From contig CABMPD010000018.1 of assembly GCA_902388455.1 (NCBI GenBank), forward strand, positions 1-52,859: 52,859 nucleotides of DNA, written 5' to 3'. Below are positions 1 through 7,354 of the stretch, piece by piece (the stretch's first letter is position 1; the number at the start of each line of letters is the position of its first letter). The translations under genes were made by a program, and so were the position numbers. The notes under the pieces were generated by a model. That model was not told the DNA's origin, searched no databases, and saw nothing but the letters and a program-made list of their open reading frames with translations. The DNA is from an uncultured Alistipes sp. Its GTDB lineage: Bacteria > Bacteroidota > Bacteroidia > Bacteroidales > UBA932.

Positions 1-320
1 GGCAAGGAGGCGGCGGGTCGATGCCGTCCAGAGCGCCTGTGACAGCGGTTGTGCGGAAAAGACATTACCGCAACGGCAGAGAATAGCGTGATTTGCTGCC
101 GTTGTGACAAGGAGGCTGCGGGTCGGTGCCGTCCAGAGCGCCTGTGACAGCGGTTGTGCAGAAAAGACATTACCGCAACGGCAGAGAATAGTGTGATTTG
201 CTGCCGTTGTGGCAAGGAGGCGGCGGGTCGATGCCGTCCAGAGCGCCTGTGACGGCGGTTGTGCGGAAAAGACATTGCCGCAACGGCAGAGAATTCCGCA
301 AAACGGTGCCGTTGCGGCAA
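1..320. repeat. Three 105-bp tandem repeats, each with a hairpin
   Basis: Direct copies start at 1, 106 and 211, and a fourth copy is represented only by its first five bases (316-320). Copies 1 and 2 are nearly identical. Copy 3 diverges in its last third. Each unit ends in a 9-bp inverted repeat, CAACGGCAG and CTGCCGTTG, around a 16-nt loop (71-104, 176-209 and, with one mismatch, 281-314). The unit length is a multiple of three, but copies 1 and 2 carry stops in the frames checked, so it is not read as coding. The array may begin before the window. Its function is unknown; a related hairpin lies at 50198-50231. Confidence 0.85.
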
Positions 321-338
321 TATTGAGTGGAAAATCCG

Positions 339-346
339 TATATTTG
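339..346 (+). promoter_or_regulatory. -7 promoter element (TATATTTG)
   Basis: A perfect TAnnTTTG box lies just after the tandem repeats and about 28 bp before the ATG at 375. No TTG sits at the usual 19-21 bp upstream, so the -33 element is weak or absent. The box makes the upstream GTG at 327 an unlikely start. Confidence 0.55.
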
Positions 347-374
347 CACTAACCACACAAACAGCAATCAGCCC

Positions 375-1397
375 ATGGACAGCCGTAAATACTTTTTCTA
401 TCACCCGTCGTCCCTTGTCGATGTCTGCAAGGACGGCCATGAGCCGAATCCGGACTCGAGATTCAAAAGCCTGATCTGGGATGACAGCATCAAGGGTATA
501 ACTCTTCAGCAGGAGGTGTTTAGTAACGGGGACCTCAATGAGGAGAAGACTGTCAGGATAAGAGTAGCGATTTTCAAGGACGAGGACTGCGCGGCTTATC
601 AGCATGATGTCAGCCGGTTCAATGAATGGGAATATAAAGAAGGCCAAGTGTCCGAGTCCATAAAGATGGACCACTCCTCGTATCGGAAGATTCTGGATAT
701 GTACAGCGAGGCCTCTAAGAAGGCGACAGAGGAGATTCCCCGGAAGATCGTCTGCAAGATGGATGTGGATTATTCCATGCCGGTCGGGCAGGAGGAGGAC
801 AAGCTGACGCTGACTGTTCCGGTGAGCAGCGGGATGCTTGAGCCCGGAGTTCTCTATGATATAGGAATTATTGAGGAGGGTGACGTCCCTCTGCAGTGGA
901 AAGAGTGGGCTTGCTTTAAATTTTTCCGTCTGACAATGCCGGTGGAGGAGGCGTTTGTCCCTTATTCCGCCTGTCTTAAAGTCATGACACCGATAGGCGG
1001 AGAGATATGTTTCAGCAAATCTAAAGACTATCGTCACTACAGCGGCTTCTTCTCGGACATTCATTTCGACCCGGTAAGCGACGAGGTCGAAATCAACCCG
1101 GCGCTGCTTTGTTTTGAAGTGGAGGTGAAATGCGGCAAGGAGGATCTTCCATTTTTCAATATTGTCCTGAAATCGGGGGATGCTGTGATTTTCAATGGTA
1201 TGTGCCGGCTGCTCGATGTGGAGGGAACGGACCGCATATACGCTTTCTGCCCGCTCTCGATGGAGAAGGTGCATGTAAAACAATATCCGGAGGTTACGGC
1301 ATCGCTTCATGTCTTTGACCGGGAGATCGCCTCTTTCCGGTTTTTCACGGACAGGACGGAACGCGGGAAATATCGATTTGACCGCATGAATCAATAA
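375..1397 (+). CDS. Hypothetical protein, 340 aa
   Basis: I do not recognise this protein. It starts at the ATG at 375; the reading frame opens at a GTG at 327, but a -7 promoter box at 339-346 lies between the two. There is no signal peptide, no membrane segment and no lipobox, so it is probably cytoplasmic. The sequence is rich in charged and aromatic residues (YFFYHPSS near the start, WKEWACFKFF near residue 175) and looks like alternating beta strands, especially after residue 130. No catalytic motif is evident. It stands alone in its own transcription unit after a tandem-repeat array and about 70 bp before a separately promoted lipoprotein gene. Confidence 0.7.
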   Translation: MDSRKYFFYHPSSLVDVCKDGHEPNPDSRFKSLIWDDSIKGITLQQEVFSNGDLNEEKTVRIRVAIFKDEDCAAYQHDVSRFNEWEYKEGQVSESIKMDHSSYRKILDMYSEASKKATEEIPRKIVCKMDVDYSMPVGQEEDKLTLTVPVSSGMLEPGVLYDIGIIEEGDVPLQWKEWACFKFFRLTMPVEEAFVPYSACLKVMTPIGGEICFSKSKDYRHYSGFFSDIHFDPVSDEVEINPALLCFEVEVKCGKEDLPFFNIVLKSGDAVIFNGMCRLLDVEGTDRIYAFCPLSMEKVHVKQYPEVTASLHVFDREIASFRFFTDRTERGKYRFDRMNQ

Positions 1398-1409
1398 ATG
1401 ATTTTTTAG

Positions 1410-1440
1410 TTGCAGGCACCGGGGATTTTTCTTAAATTTG
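1410..1440 (+). promoter_or_regulatory. Bacteroidetes promoter of the first propeller lipoprotein
   Basis: The -33 TTG (1410-1412) and the -7 TAAATTTG (1433-1440) are separated by the ideal 20 bp. The ATG follows at 1467, giving a leader of about 20 nt. Confidence 0.7.
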
Positions 1441-1466
1441 CCTGAAACTGACTTAATGGCAAAAAT

Positions 1467-2645
1467 ATGAAATCGGTAAAATTTTTCCTGGTTGCAACGG
1501 CGGTGCTCCTGGCAGCCTCCTGCGGCAGGGGAGGGCTCGGAGAGGGAGGTCTGGTGACTTTCGACTATTCTCAGATGACGGAGGGGCAGGATACTCTGGT
1601 GTTCTCTGACCTGGCTGCGGAGCCGGAATTCATCGCGCTGGACAGCGATACTCTGGATGCATTCACCGCGGCGAAAGTGCTCATTACGGAAAATTATCTG
1701 GTCAAGGACGCTCAGGCTATTCTGAGCAAGGCTCCTGTCAGGGTGTTCGACCGGCATACCGGAAAGTTCATCTGTAACGTAGGGCATCTCGGGCGCGGCC
1801 CAGGGGAGTATCTGAATTCCTCTCAGACTTTTGTGGACGAGGACAGCGGCAGGGTGTGGATAATGGATGCGGCGGACCGTATCAAGACCTATGACCTGAC
1901 TTCGGGGAAATATATAGGGACTGTCCCGCTGGCATATAAGCCGATGGACGAGTTCGGAGCGGGCTCGGCCAGTTTTATGGTGGACGGGCGGGCCGGCACG
2001 CTGACGGTCATGGCGGTGCCTTATGAGGAGGATGCCTGTCCGGCTATAGCCTGGTGCCAGGACCTTTCGGGCAAGATTCTCTGGGAGATACCCGAGGCCG
2101 GAAGGCAGCGCACCCGGACTCCGTCCAATACTCTCGTGGGTACGTCATTCAATATCGACGGTGCGCTGGATGTGTCGTTCGAGTCCAGCGGCAACTGGCC
2201 CGATACCCTGTATGTCCTGGAAGGGGATGTGCTGCGGCCGGTGTTTACTGTCAATACCCGGTCATTGAAGAGCGGCTCTTCCTTGAAAAGTACCCTGCTG
2301 CCGGGAAAAGTGCTCTCTGTCCTGACGGAAATGCAGGAATACATGCCGCGCATAATCATCGGAGTACCTGTGGCCAATGTGCTTACGGACTTGAAGTCAG
2401 GGAAGAGCGTAAGTTATCCTACGGAGATTCTCAATGACTTTCTCGGCGGGTATCAGGGCGGATATTCTATCCAGTGCGGCTATCTGGTACAGAGCATTCC
2501 GGCAGAGGAGTTCTTAGCGGCAGCTCCTCAGGCTCTGGAGCAGGGGACGCTGACCGGCTCTGCGGCGAAGCGGGTCCGGGCGATTCTTTCCGACCTGCAG
2601 CCTACGGACAACGATGTGCTGATGCTCGCCCGGCTGAAAGATTGA
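1467..2645 (+). CDS. 6-bladed beta-propeller lipoprotein
   Basis: A 392-aa envelope lipoprotein. The N-terminus is a type II signal peptide with lipobox LAASC (Cys at residue 19). The mature part has the features of the Bacteroidetes 6-bladed beta-propeller family (DUF5128/NHL-like): an opening strand with EPEFIALDS, the blade motif VRVFDRHTGKFICNVG and the signature GRGPGEY (about residues 110-116). The residues after the Cys are not acidic, so the protein probably stays on the periplasmic face. The family's biochemical role is not established; a structural, binding or sensory role is inferred from the fold. It converges with a second propeller gene, with only 19 bp between the stops. Confidence 0.85.
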   Translation: MKSVKFFLVATAVLLAASCGRGGLGEGGLVTFDYSQMTEGQDTLVFSDLAAEPEFIALDSDTLDAFTAAKVLITENYLVKDAQAILSKAPVRVFDRHTGKFICNVGHLGRGPGEYLNSSQTFVDEDSGRVWIMDAADRIKTYDLTSGKYIGTVPLAYKPMDEFGAGSASFMVDGRAGTLTVMAVPYEEDACPAIAWCQDLSGKILWEIPEAGRQRTRTPSNTLVGTSFNIDGALDVSFESSGNWPDTLYVLEGDVLRPVFTVNTRSLKSGSSLKSTLLPGKVLSVLTEMQEYMPRIIIGVPVANVLTDLKSGKSVSYPTEILNDFLGGYQGGYSIQCGYLVQSIPAEEFLAAAPQALEQGTLTGSAAKRVRAILSDLQPTDNDVLMLARLKD

Positions 2646-2664
2646 TTATATACGTAGTTGTCTG

Positions 2665-3729
2665 TCAGTTTCTGTGGCGGAGTATCGTCAGGCAGGGTTC
2701 CTCGTCATCGGTGAGGCAGTAGTCGATGAGCAGGTCGCCGTACTGCCACTTGGGGTAGAAGGCTTCCTCGGAGCCGGGGAAGGTGAGTGTCGAGCGGTAG
2801 ATGATGTCGTCGGTCTTGTCGATCAGGTAGAGTTGCTTCTGCTGGCCGGGCTCCATGAGGGTGACGTAGCGGAAGGCAGCATCCTCGGCGTAGTCATAGA
2901 CAATGTAGATATCGTTCCAGACATCAGTGAATGAGGACAGGTCGCTCTGTGCGATTCCATGCCGGAAGGTGAAGCAGCACCTCGGTTCGAGGGACGGGAC
3001 TTCCGGATGCACGGTGAATACGGTGTCGGTGCTCATCTGGTGGAAGATGATCTCTCCGTCCCCGTTCTGGAAGAGGGCCTTGTATTCCTGATATGCAGTG
3101 ACATTGGCCTTGGGAGTGAGCCGGAAAAGCAGATGGTTGGCGAACCTGCCGGTCTGACGGCCGCTGGTGTCCCGGATGCGGAGCCGGTCGGCTTCGTTTC
3201 CGAGCACTGTCTGTACGGATTCCAGTATGTATGGACCGTCGGCCAAGGTGAAGACCATCTGTGCCTGAGTCTCTGGCTCCCGGGTCCCGATGTATGTCCC
3301 GTCCAGTCCGTAAGTGAGGACGCCTTTCATTATATCATTGATACAGATGCCGTTCCCGTCCGGAGCGAGATAGATGTCATTGACGTACAGGTATTCCCCG
3401 GGACCGTTGCCCTTGATTCCGACATAACCTTCCAGTCTGCCGTCCCTGGACAGCCTCAGCACCTTCATGTCTGCCGTAAGCATGAAAATATTGTCCACGG
3501 TCAATACTACGTCTACGGCATCCGAAATGAGCAGCCGTCCGCTTTCCTCAGCGCCCGTGAGAAGGATCCTCTCCACTTCGTACCCCTGTTCCCCGAGGTC
3601 TGCCATCGAGATTTCAGCGGATGCGGAGGCAAATTCGGACTCTGTGTAAGTAGGAATATCCCCGGATGTTCCGGAGCAGGAGGCAGTAAATATCAGGGCT
3701 GCCGGCAGGAGGATGAGATGCTTTTTCAT
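2665..3729 (-). CDS. 6-bladed beta-propeller lipoprotein (second copy)
   Basis: A 354-aa lipoprotein with signal peptide and lipobox FTASC (Cys at residue 18). It carries the GNGPGEY signature near residue 110 and propeller-type strands such as VLRLSRDGRLEGYVG, so it belongs to the same family as the protein encoded at 1467-2645, although the two are clearly diverged paralogues. There is no acidic surface-export signal after the Cys. It lies downstream of the outer-membrane barrel gene on the same strand but has its own -7 box (3748-3755). The function is unknown; repeated association with barrel proteins in this phylum suggests an envelope partner role. Confidence 0.85.
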   Translation of the reverse strand: MKKHLILLPAALIFTASCSGTSGDIPTYTESEFASASAEISMADLGEQGYEVERILLTGAEESGRLLISDAVDVVLTVDNIFMLTADMKVLRLSRDGRLEGYVGIKGNGPGEYLYVNDIYLAPDGNGICINDIMKGVLTYGLDGTYIGTREPETQAQMVFTLADGPYILESVQTVLGNEADRLRIRDTSGRQTGRFANHLLFRLTPKANVTAYQEYKALFQNGDGEIIFHQMSTDTVFTVHPEVPSLEPRCCFTFRHGIAQSDLSSFTDVWNDIYIVYDYAEDAAFRYVTLMEPGQQKQLYLIDKTDDIIYRSTLTFPGSEEAFYPKWQYGDLLIDYCLTDDEEPCLTILRHRN

Positions 3730-3747
3730 ACAATGCGGATTTTATAA

Positions 3748-3755
3748 CAAAAATA
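3748..3755 (-). promoter_or_regulatory. -7 promoter element (TATTTTTG)
   Basis: A TAnnTTTG box on the minus strand, 18 bp before the ATG of the second propeller gene. A 6-bp inverted repeat, TGTCAA-4-TTGACA (3795-3810), lies 40 bp upstream and could be an operator or the weak 3' hairpin of the barrel gene. Confidence 0.45.
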
Positions 3756-3815
3756 CGATAAAAAATATATCGCGAATATAAAGATTTTTTTAGTTGTCAA
3801 AATCTTGACAGAATG

Positions 3816-5933
3816 TCACCGTTCATTGACGATCTCCTCGTAACTCTGGCTGCCGCTGACCCTGCGCACACTGACTTTCCGGCCTCCCGAGAAGGACCAG
3901 AAGACGGACAGCGTCGCGGTCTGTGCGGGTGTCGTGTAGGCGTGGGTGATGATCCGGTCGCCGACCGTACGGTCTATCCGGCGGCGTTTTCCCGCGACGT
4001 TACCGGACAGGGCCACCCTGAGCCTGCCGTCTAAGAATGTCTTGTACAGCTGGAGATTGACCGTGTACACTGATTGGTAGGTGTACCCGAAGGTACGGAA
4101 TGTCGGTTCGTAGACTGCGTTGATGACCGTTCCCCAGCCCTTGAAGCTGAGCTGGTTGAGGAGCATGTAGAACTGGTGTAGGTTCGTACCCCTGTAGGTA
4201 ATCCCGCCGATGGTGCTGTTTTCCACGTTGAAGGTGTATTCGGCGGAGAGTTTCATCCGCCACGGCTTGAGAGGGTTGAGGTTGAGCTCGGCGTTGAGGC
4301 CGTAGGAATTGCGATGGGGAAGATTGACAGGGGTCTCGTAAAAAATGTCGGGAGAGCCGGGGTCGGTGCGGTTGTCCCAGTAAATGGAGTTGCGGGAATG
4401 AGTGTAGGAGCCCTGCAGCGTCAGGATATCTCCGAAAAGGGAGAGGCCGAGCATGATGCGGTCGCGGGTAGGGGCGATTAGGTCCGGATTGCCGACGGAA
4501 TAATGCCAGGGGTCGGTCCAGCGGACGGTGGTGGAGATGGCGTCATACGGGATGTTGTCGAGCTGATGCCTGTAGTTCAGTCTCATGGAGAAACGTCCGC
4601 GGCTGTCCAGGGGCATGCGGAACTGGACGGAGGGGTTGATGCCCCACTGGATGTTTCTGGAAGGGCTGCCGCTGCCGTCAAGAGGGGAGTACTCTATCCA
4701 GTTCATCTGGAGGTTCAGGCCGGCGCTGTACTGGATTCTCCACAATTTTCCGGAGATGGAGGCATGGGCGAGCGGGGTAAAGGCCCTGGTCCGGGTAAGG
4801 AGGCTGCTGCTCAGGAATCCTTCTGACGCGGTTTCGGGAGCATACGTGGAGGTGATGTATTGGGCCGAGGCTCCGTATTCCAGTTCCAATTTTTCTGACA
4901 GAGGGTCGGAAAAATCGGCTGCCAGTTTCAGCATGTTGTTCCGGCTCTCCTGCGCGGACTGCTCCTGCTGCCGGGACGGTTCCTGTCCCGATGTATAGAG
5001 GTATTCGGTGGACAGGCTGCGGTTGAGCCAGTCGGCGGTGACGGTCATGGATGTCCCTCGGTCATTGAATACCGAGGAATATCTGAGAGTGGCCTCCTGG
5101 GTCAGGCGTCCGCTGTTGTTGAGCATGGAGGTGGAGACGGTGCCCTCGCGTGTGGTGGTTTCCGTGGAGGAGCGGCTCCATCCTGCATAGTAGCTGAACC
5201 CGATATTGTTCCTTCTGTTGATTTCCTGATTGATGCTGAGGCGGTCCTGGATTCCCCAGAACGGGGCAGAGGTTAGCTCGTCTTTCTCGGAAAGCAGCCC
5301 GCCGCCGGAGGTCAGGGTACTCTGCAGGCCGCGCTCCTTCATTGCTCCGCCGTTGACGGTGAGGCTGTTGTAGATGCTGATTGCGCCGTAGCGGGCCTGG
5401 AAGAGCATACCGGCATTGCCCAGACCTCCGTAATTGGCATAGCCTCCTATGGCGGAGACGCTGCCGGAGTAGCCGCCTTCCGGAATACGTTTCAGTGTGA
5501 TTTCGATGGTTCCGCCGGTGATTGAGGCGTTCTGGTTGAGTCCTGCGAGGTAATTGACCTTGACCTTGTCGATTCTGTCCGCCGGGATGTTGTCCAGCTC
5601 GTCGAAACTCGTGAGTTTCATTCCGTCCACGTAGATCTCGCTGACATCGATGCCGCTGATTCTGTAGACGGAGCCCTGGCGGCTGACACCCGGCAGGAAT
5701 ACAAGGGCATCCGAAGTGGTTTTGCCCCTGACAATGTCGGAGGAGCGCAGGTTTACAGTGTAGCCGTCGGCCTGATGGCGGGTGCGGCGGGCGATGACGA
5801 TGGCTTCTTCGAGGGTCAGGGTGTCCTTGAGGGTGGATTCGGAGGTGTCCTGGGAATATGCCGGTACAGCGGATATGCATAGGAGGGGCAACAGGACTGA
5901 AGTTCTGAGAACGGTGAGTAAAATGGGTTTCAT
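3816..5933 (-). CDS. Outer-membrane beta-barrel family protein (plug + barrel, TonB-receptor-like)
   Basis: A 705-aa outer-membrane protein. A signal peptide ends in VPAYS, with predicted cleavage before Gln28. Next is a TonB-plug-like domain (about residues 45-150) with the hallmarks of this family: TTSDALVFLPGVSRQG, ISGIDVSEIYVDG and an LAGLNQNASITGG segment. From about residue 155 to the end there are alternating amphipathic strands of a 'OMP_b-brl_3' type barrel. It lacks the N-terminal carboxypeptidase-regulatory domain that most such proteins have, and there is no SusD partner beside it, so it is not a standard polysaccharide-utilisation pair. Substrate unknown. Neighbours are two propeller lipoproteins and a membrane-anchored regulator. 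Confidence 0.85.
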   Translation of the reverse strand: MKPILLTVLRTSVLLPLLCISAVPAYSQDTSESTLKDTLTLEEAIVIARRTRHQADGYTVNLRSSDIVRGKTTSDALVFLPGVSRQGSVYRISGIDVSEIYVDGMKLTSFDELDNIPADRIDKVKVNYLAGLNQNASITGGTIEITLKRIPEGGYSGSVSAIGGYANYGGLGNAGMLFQARYGAISIYNSLTVNGGAMKERGLQSTLTSGGGLLSEKDELTSAPFWGIQDRLSINQEINRRNNIGFSYYAGWSRSSTETTTREGTVSTSMLNNSGRLTQEATLRYSSVFNDRGTSMTVTADWLNRSLSTEYLYTSGQEPSRQQEQSAQESRNNMLKLAADFSDPLSEKLELEYGASAQYITSTYAPETASEGFLSSSLLTRTRAFTPLAHASISGKLWRIQYSAGLNLQMNWIEYSPLDGSGSPSRNIQWGINPSVQFRMPLDSRGRFSMRLNYRHQLDNIPYDAISTTVRWTDPWHYSVGNPDLIAPTRDRIMLGLSLFGDILTLQGSYTHSRNSIYWDNRTDPGSPDIFYETPVNLPHRNSYGLNAELNLNPLKPWRMKLSAEYTFNVENSTIGGITYRGTNLHQFYMLLNQLSFKGWGTVINAVYEPTFRTFGYTYQSVYTVNLQLYKTFLDGRLRVALSGNVAGKRRRIDRTVGDRIITHAYTTPAQTATLSVFWSFSGGRKVSVRRVSGSQSYEEIVNER

Positions 5934-5951
5934 GGTGATCGGTTTTTATCC

Positions 5952-5982
5952 CAAAAATGGAGGGAATAAAGTTTAATCACAA
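5952..5982 (-). promoter_or_regulatory. Promoter of the barrel gene with overlapping direct repeats
   Basis: On the minus strand a TTG (-33, 5980-5982) and CATTTTTG (-7, 5952-5959, one mismatch) are 20 bp apart. Two exact copies of AAAGTTTAAT lie at 5968-5977 and 5988-5997, exactly 20 bp apart, flanking the -33 box. This arrangement is typical of a same-face regulator site. Confidence 0.55.
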
Positions 5983-6066
5983 CATGAAAAGTTTAATTTT
6001 TTAGGATGCAAATCGTTGGTTATCAGGGTTGTGTTAAGGGAAAGTTTCATCTGCCCCGGCCGGCGG

Positions 6067-6840
6067 TCATTTGCTGTCCCTGTCGCAGTTTGCGAGCAGG
6101 CTGCGGATATAGATGCTGAGGTTCGTGTCGCTTTCCCGCAGGCCGAGCCTGGCCCGTATCCGGCTGGCGGTGTTGTAGTGGCTGCGGCCTCCGTTGTTGA
6201 GCAGGAACGAGATGTCCTTGCCGTTGAGCCCCGCGGCGTAGAGGCAGCAGTATCCGGTCTCCTCATCGGTGAGGCCGTGGCTCTGAAGTACGGAGATAAA
6301 CTCCGGGTGAGTTATGCGGTAGGAGCTCAGTACGGCGGAGATGAGGCTGCGCTTGTCTCCGGCCATCCTTTTCAGGCGTGCGCAGTTCTCCTTGGAAATT
6401 CCGCTTTCAGGGTCCTTTTCGGAGAGCAGGCCTGTCAGCAGGGCAGTCATTTCCTCTATGTTTTTCCGCTCCTGGTCTGATACGGGGGATGCGGTACTGT
6501 TTCCGTATTTTTTCCTCATGATGACAGTCATCGCAGAGAGCAGCGCGGTGACGAGTACCGCCGCGGCAGTCCAACCGATGACTCTCCTCGTCCGTACTTT
6601 CGGGTCCAGGGCTTTCCGGTACGCGGTCATGGCCTTCTTCTGCCGGACGACCTTCTCCTGCACTTCCTCAATCCTGCGCCCGGTCTCCTCAATCCTGCGC
6701 CCGGCATCCTCTTCCCCGGCCTGCATCGTCTCCTCCAGCTTCAAGCAGGCAGTTGTGTCCTTGCTCTGTGCCGCGCAGATACCGGCGGAAATGCAGAACA
6801 GAATCGTCAGGCAGATTGTTGAGAATTTCGTCATCATCAT
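6067..6840 (-). CDS. Membrane-anchored LuxR-type HTH transcriptional regulator
   Basis: A 257-aa protein with three parts. It has a signal peptide to about residue 24 (cleavage before Gln25), then a short periplasmic coiled coil (about 30-75, repeated RRIEETGRRIEEV heptads). A transmembrane helix spans about 87-106 and is followed by RKKYG. The cytoplasmic C-terminus has a LuxR/GerE-like helix-turn-helix (about 190-250: GLTDEETGYCCLYAAGL, then YNTASRIRARLGL). This is a one-component envelope-to-DNA architecture common in Bacteroidales. The signal sensed is unknown; no ligand domain is present, so it may respond through a partner. Three Met codons open the frame, and any could be the start because the -7 box (6854-6861) is so near. 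It probably controls the adjacent barrel and propeller genes (inference). Confidence 0.8.
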   Translation of the reverse strand: MMMTKFSTICLTILFCISAGICAAQSKDTTACLKLEETMQAGEEDAGRRIEETGRRIEEVQEKVVRQKKAMTAYRKALDPKVRTRRVIGWTAAAVLVTALLSAMTVIMRKKYGNSTASPVSDQERKNIEEMTALLTGLLSEKDPESGISKENCARLKRMAGDKRSLISAVLSSYRITHPEFISVLQSHGLTDEETGYCCLYAAGLNGKDISFLLNNGGRSHYNTASRIRARLGLRESDTNLSIYIRSLLANCDRDSK

Positions 6841-6853
6841 AAGTGAGTGAGTG

Positions 6854-6861
6854 CAAAATTA
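6854..6861 (-). promoter_or_regulatory. -7 promoter element (TAATTTTG)
   Basis: A TAnnTTTG box on the minus strand ending 14 bp before the first of the regulator's three Met codons, implying a very short leader. No good -33 is visible. Confidence 0.45.
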
Positions 6862-6876
6862 TGAAATTTTTCTATT

Positions 6877-7354
6877 CAGTCTGTAATCCGCTATCCGTAC
6901 TAACCACCGTGTCTTGAGATGAATCTGTGAGTCGGGTGCTCTACAGACTGGCACTGAGAGAGGTGAGTCTGTTTTCTACATGTCCTGAAAACACACTGAA
7001 AACATGAGCAGTACCGGATTCTCTCTCTTACAGACTGCAGGAGGTCCCCATCTGTCTGTAACCCCCGTACCTTAAGTAAAATGCTGAAAAACATATCTTT
7101 AAGCAGAACTGCAGATTACAGACTGAAGGGTGCTTACACTCGTTTACGCCTTTTACCCCCTGTGTCTGTTTCACGTCCTTCGTCGGAATGCTCTGAAAAC
7201 AAGAATCATTCCGAATTCCCTCTCCTACAGACTGTCGGTAAATTGGGGGTGTCTGTAGTACGGTGATTGGAGGTAATATGCTGGAAATGTGAATGTGGGC
7301 TGAAAAGTTGAATTACAGACTGCTCTGCTCATACAGACCTGACTGCTCTGCTCA
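6877..7354. repeat. Degenerate tandem array of about 88-bp units built on TACAGACTG
   Basis: This fills the 511-bp gap between the regulator and the DMT transporter. TACAGACTG occurs exactly at 6942, 7029, 7117, 7226 and 7314, and inverted at 6877-6885; the forward copies are spaced 87, 88, 109 and 88 bp. Most units also have GTCTGT 17-40 bp after it, so TACAGAC and GTCTGTA can pair into a hairpin (clearest at 7029-7060 and 7226-7257), and most also have a central (A)TGCTGAAA-like block. The array ends in two copies of GACTGCTCTGCTCA (7318-7331 and 7341-7354); the second contains the transporter's stop codon. No open frame or tRNA is seen. Confidence 0.7.

Noticed and set aside
1..320. The 105-bp repeats as a coding repeat (35 codons per unit)
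   Set aside because: Copies 1 and 2 carry stop codons in the frames checked on both strands.
327..374. GTG start at 327 for the first protein
   Set aside because: It would place a perfect -7 promoter box inside the gene; the ATG at 375 fits the promoter.
2959..3747. 262-aa open frame on the plus strand
   Set aside because: Antisense to the second propeller lipoprotein, which has a signal peptide, lipobox and family signature.
3795..3810. TGTCAA/TTGACA hairpin as a terminator of the barrel gene
   Set aside because: Only 6 bp of stem and followed by A rather than T residues on the gene's strand.
6877..7354. Regularly spaced TACAGACTG as a CRISPR array
   Set aside because: The repeat is only 9 bp, spacing varies from 65 to 109 bp and there are no cas genes.
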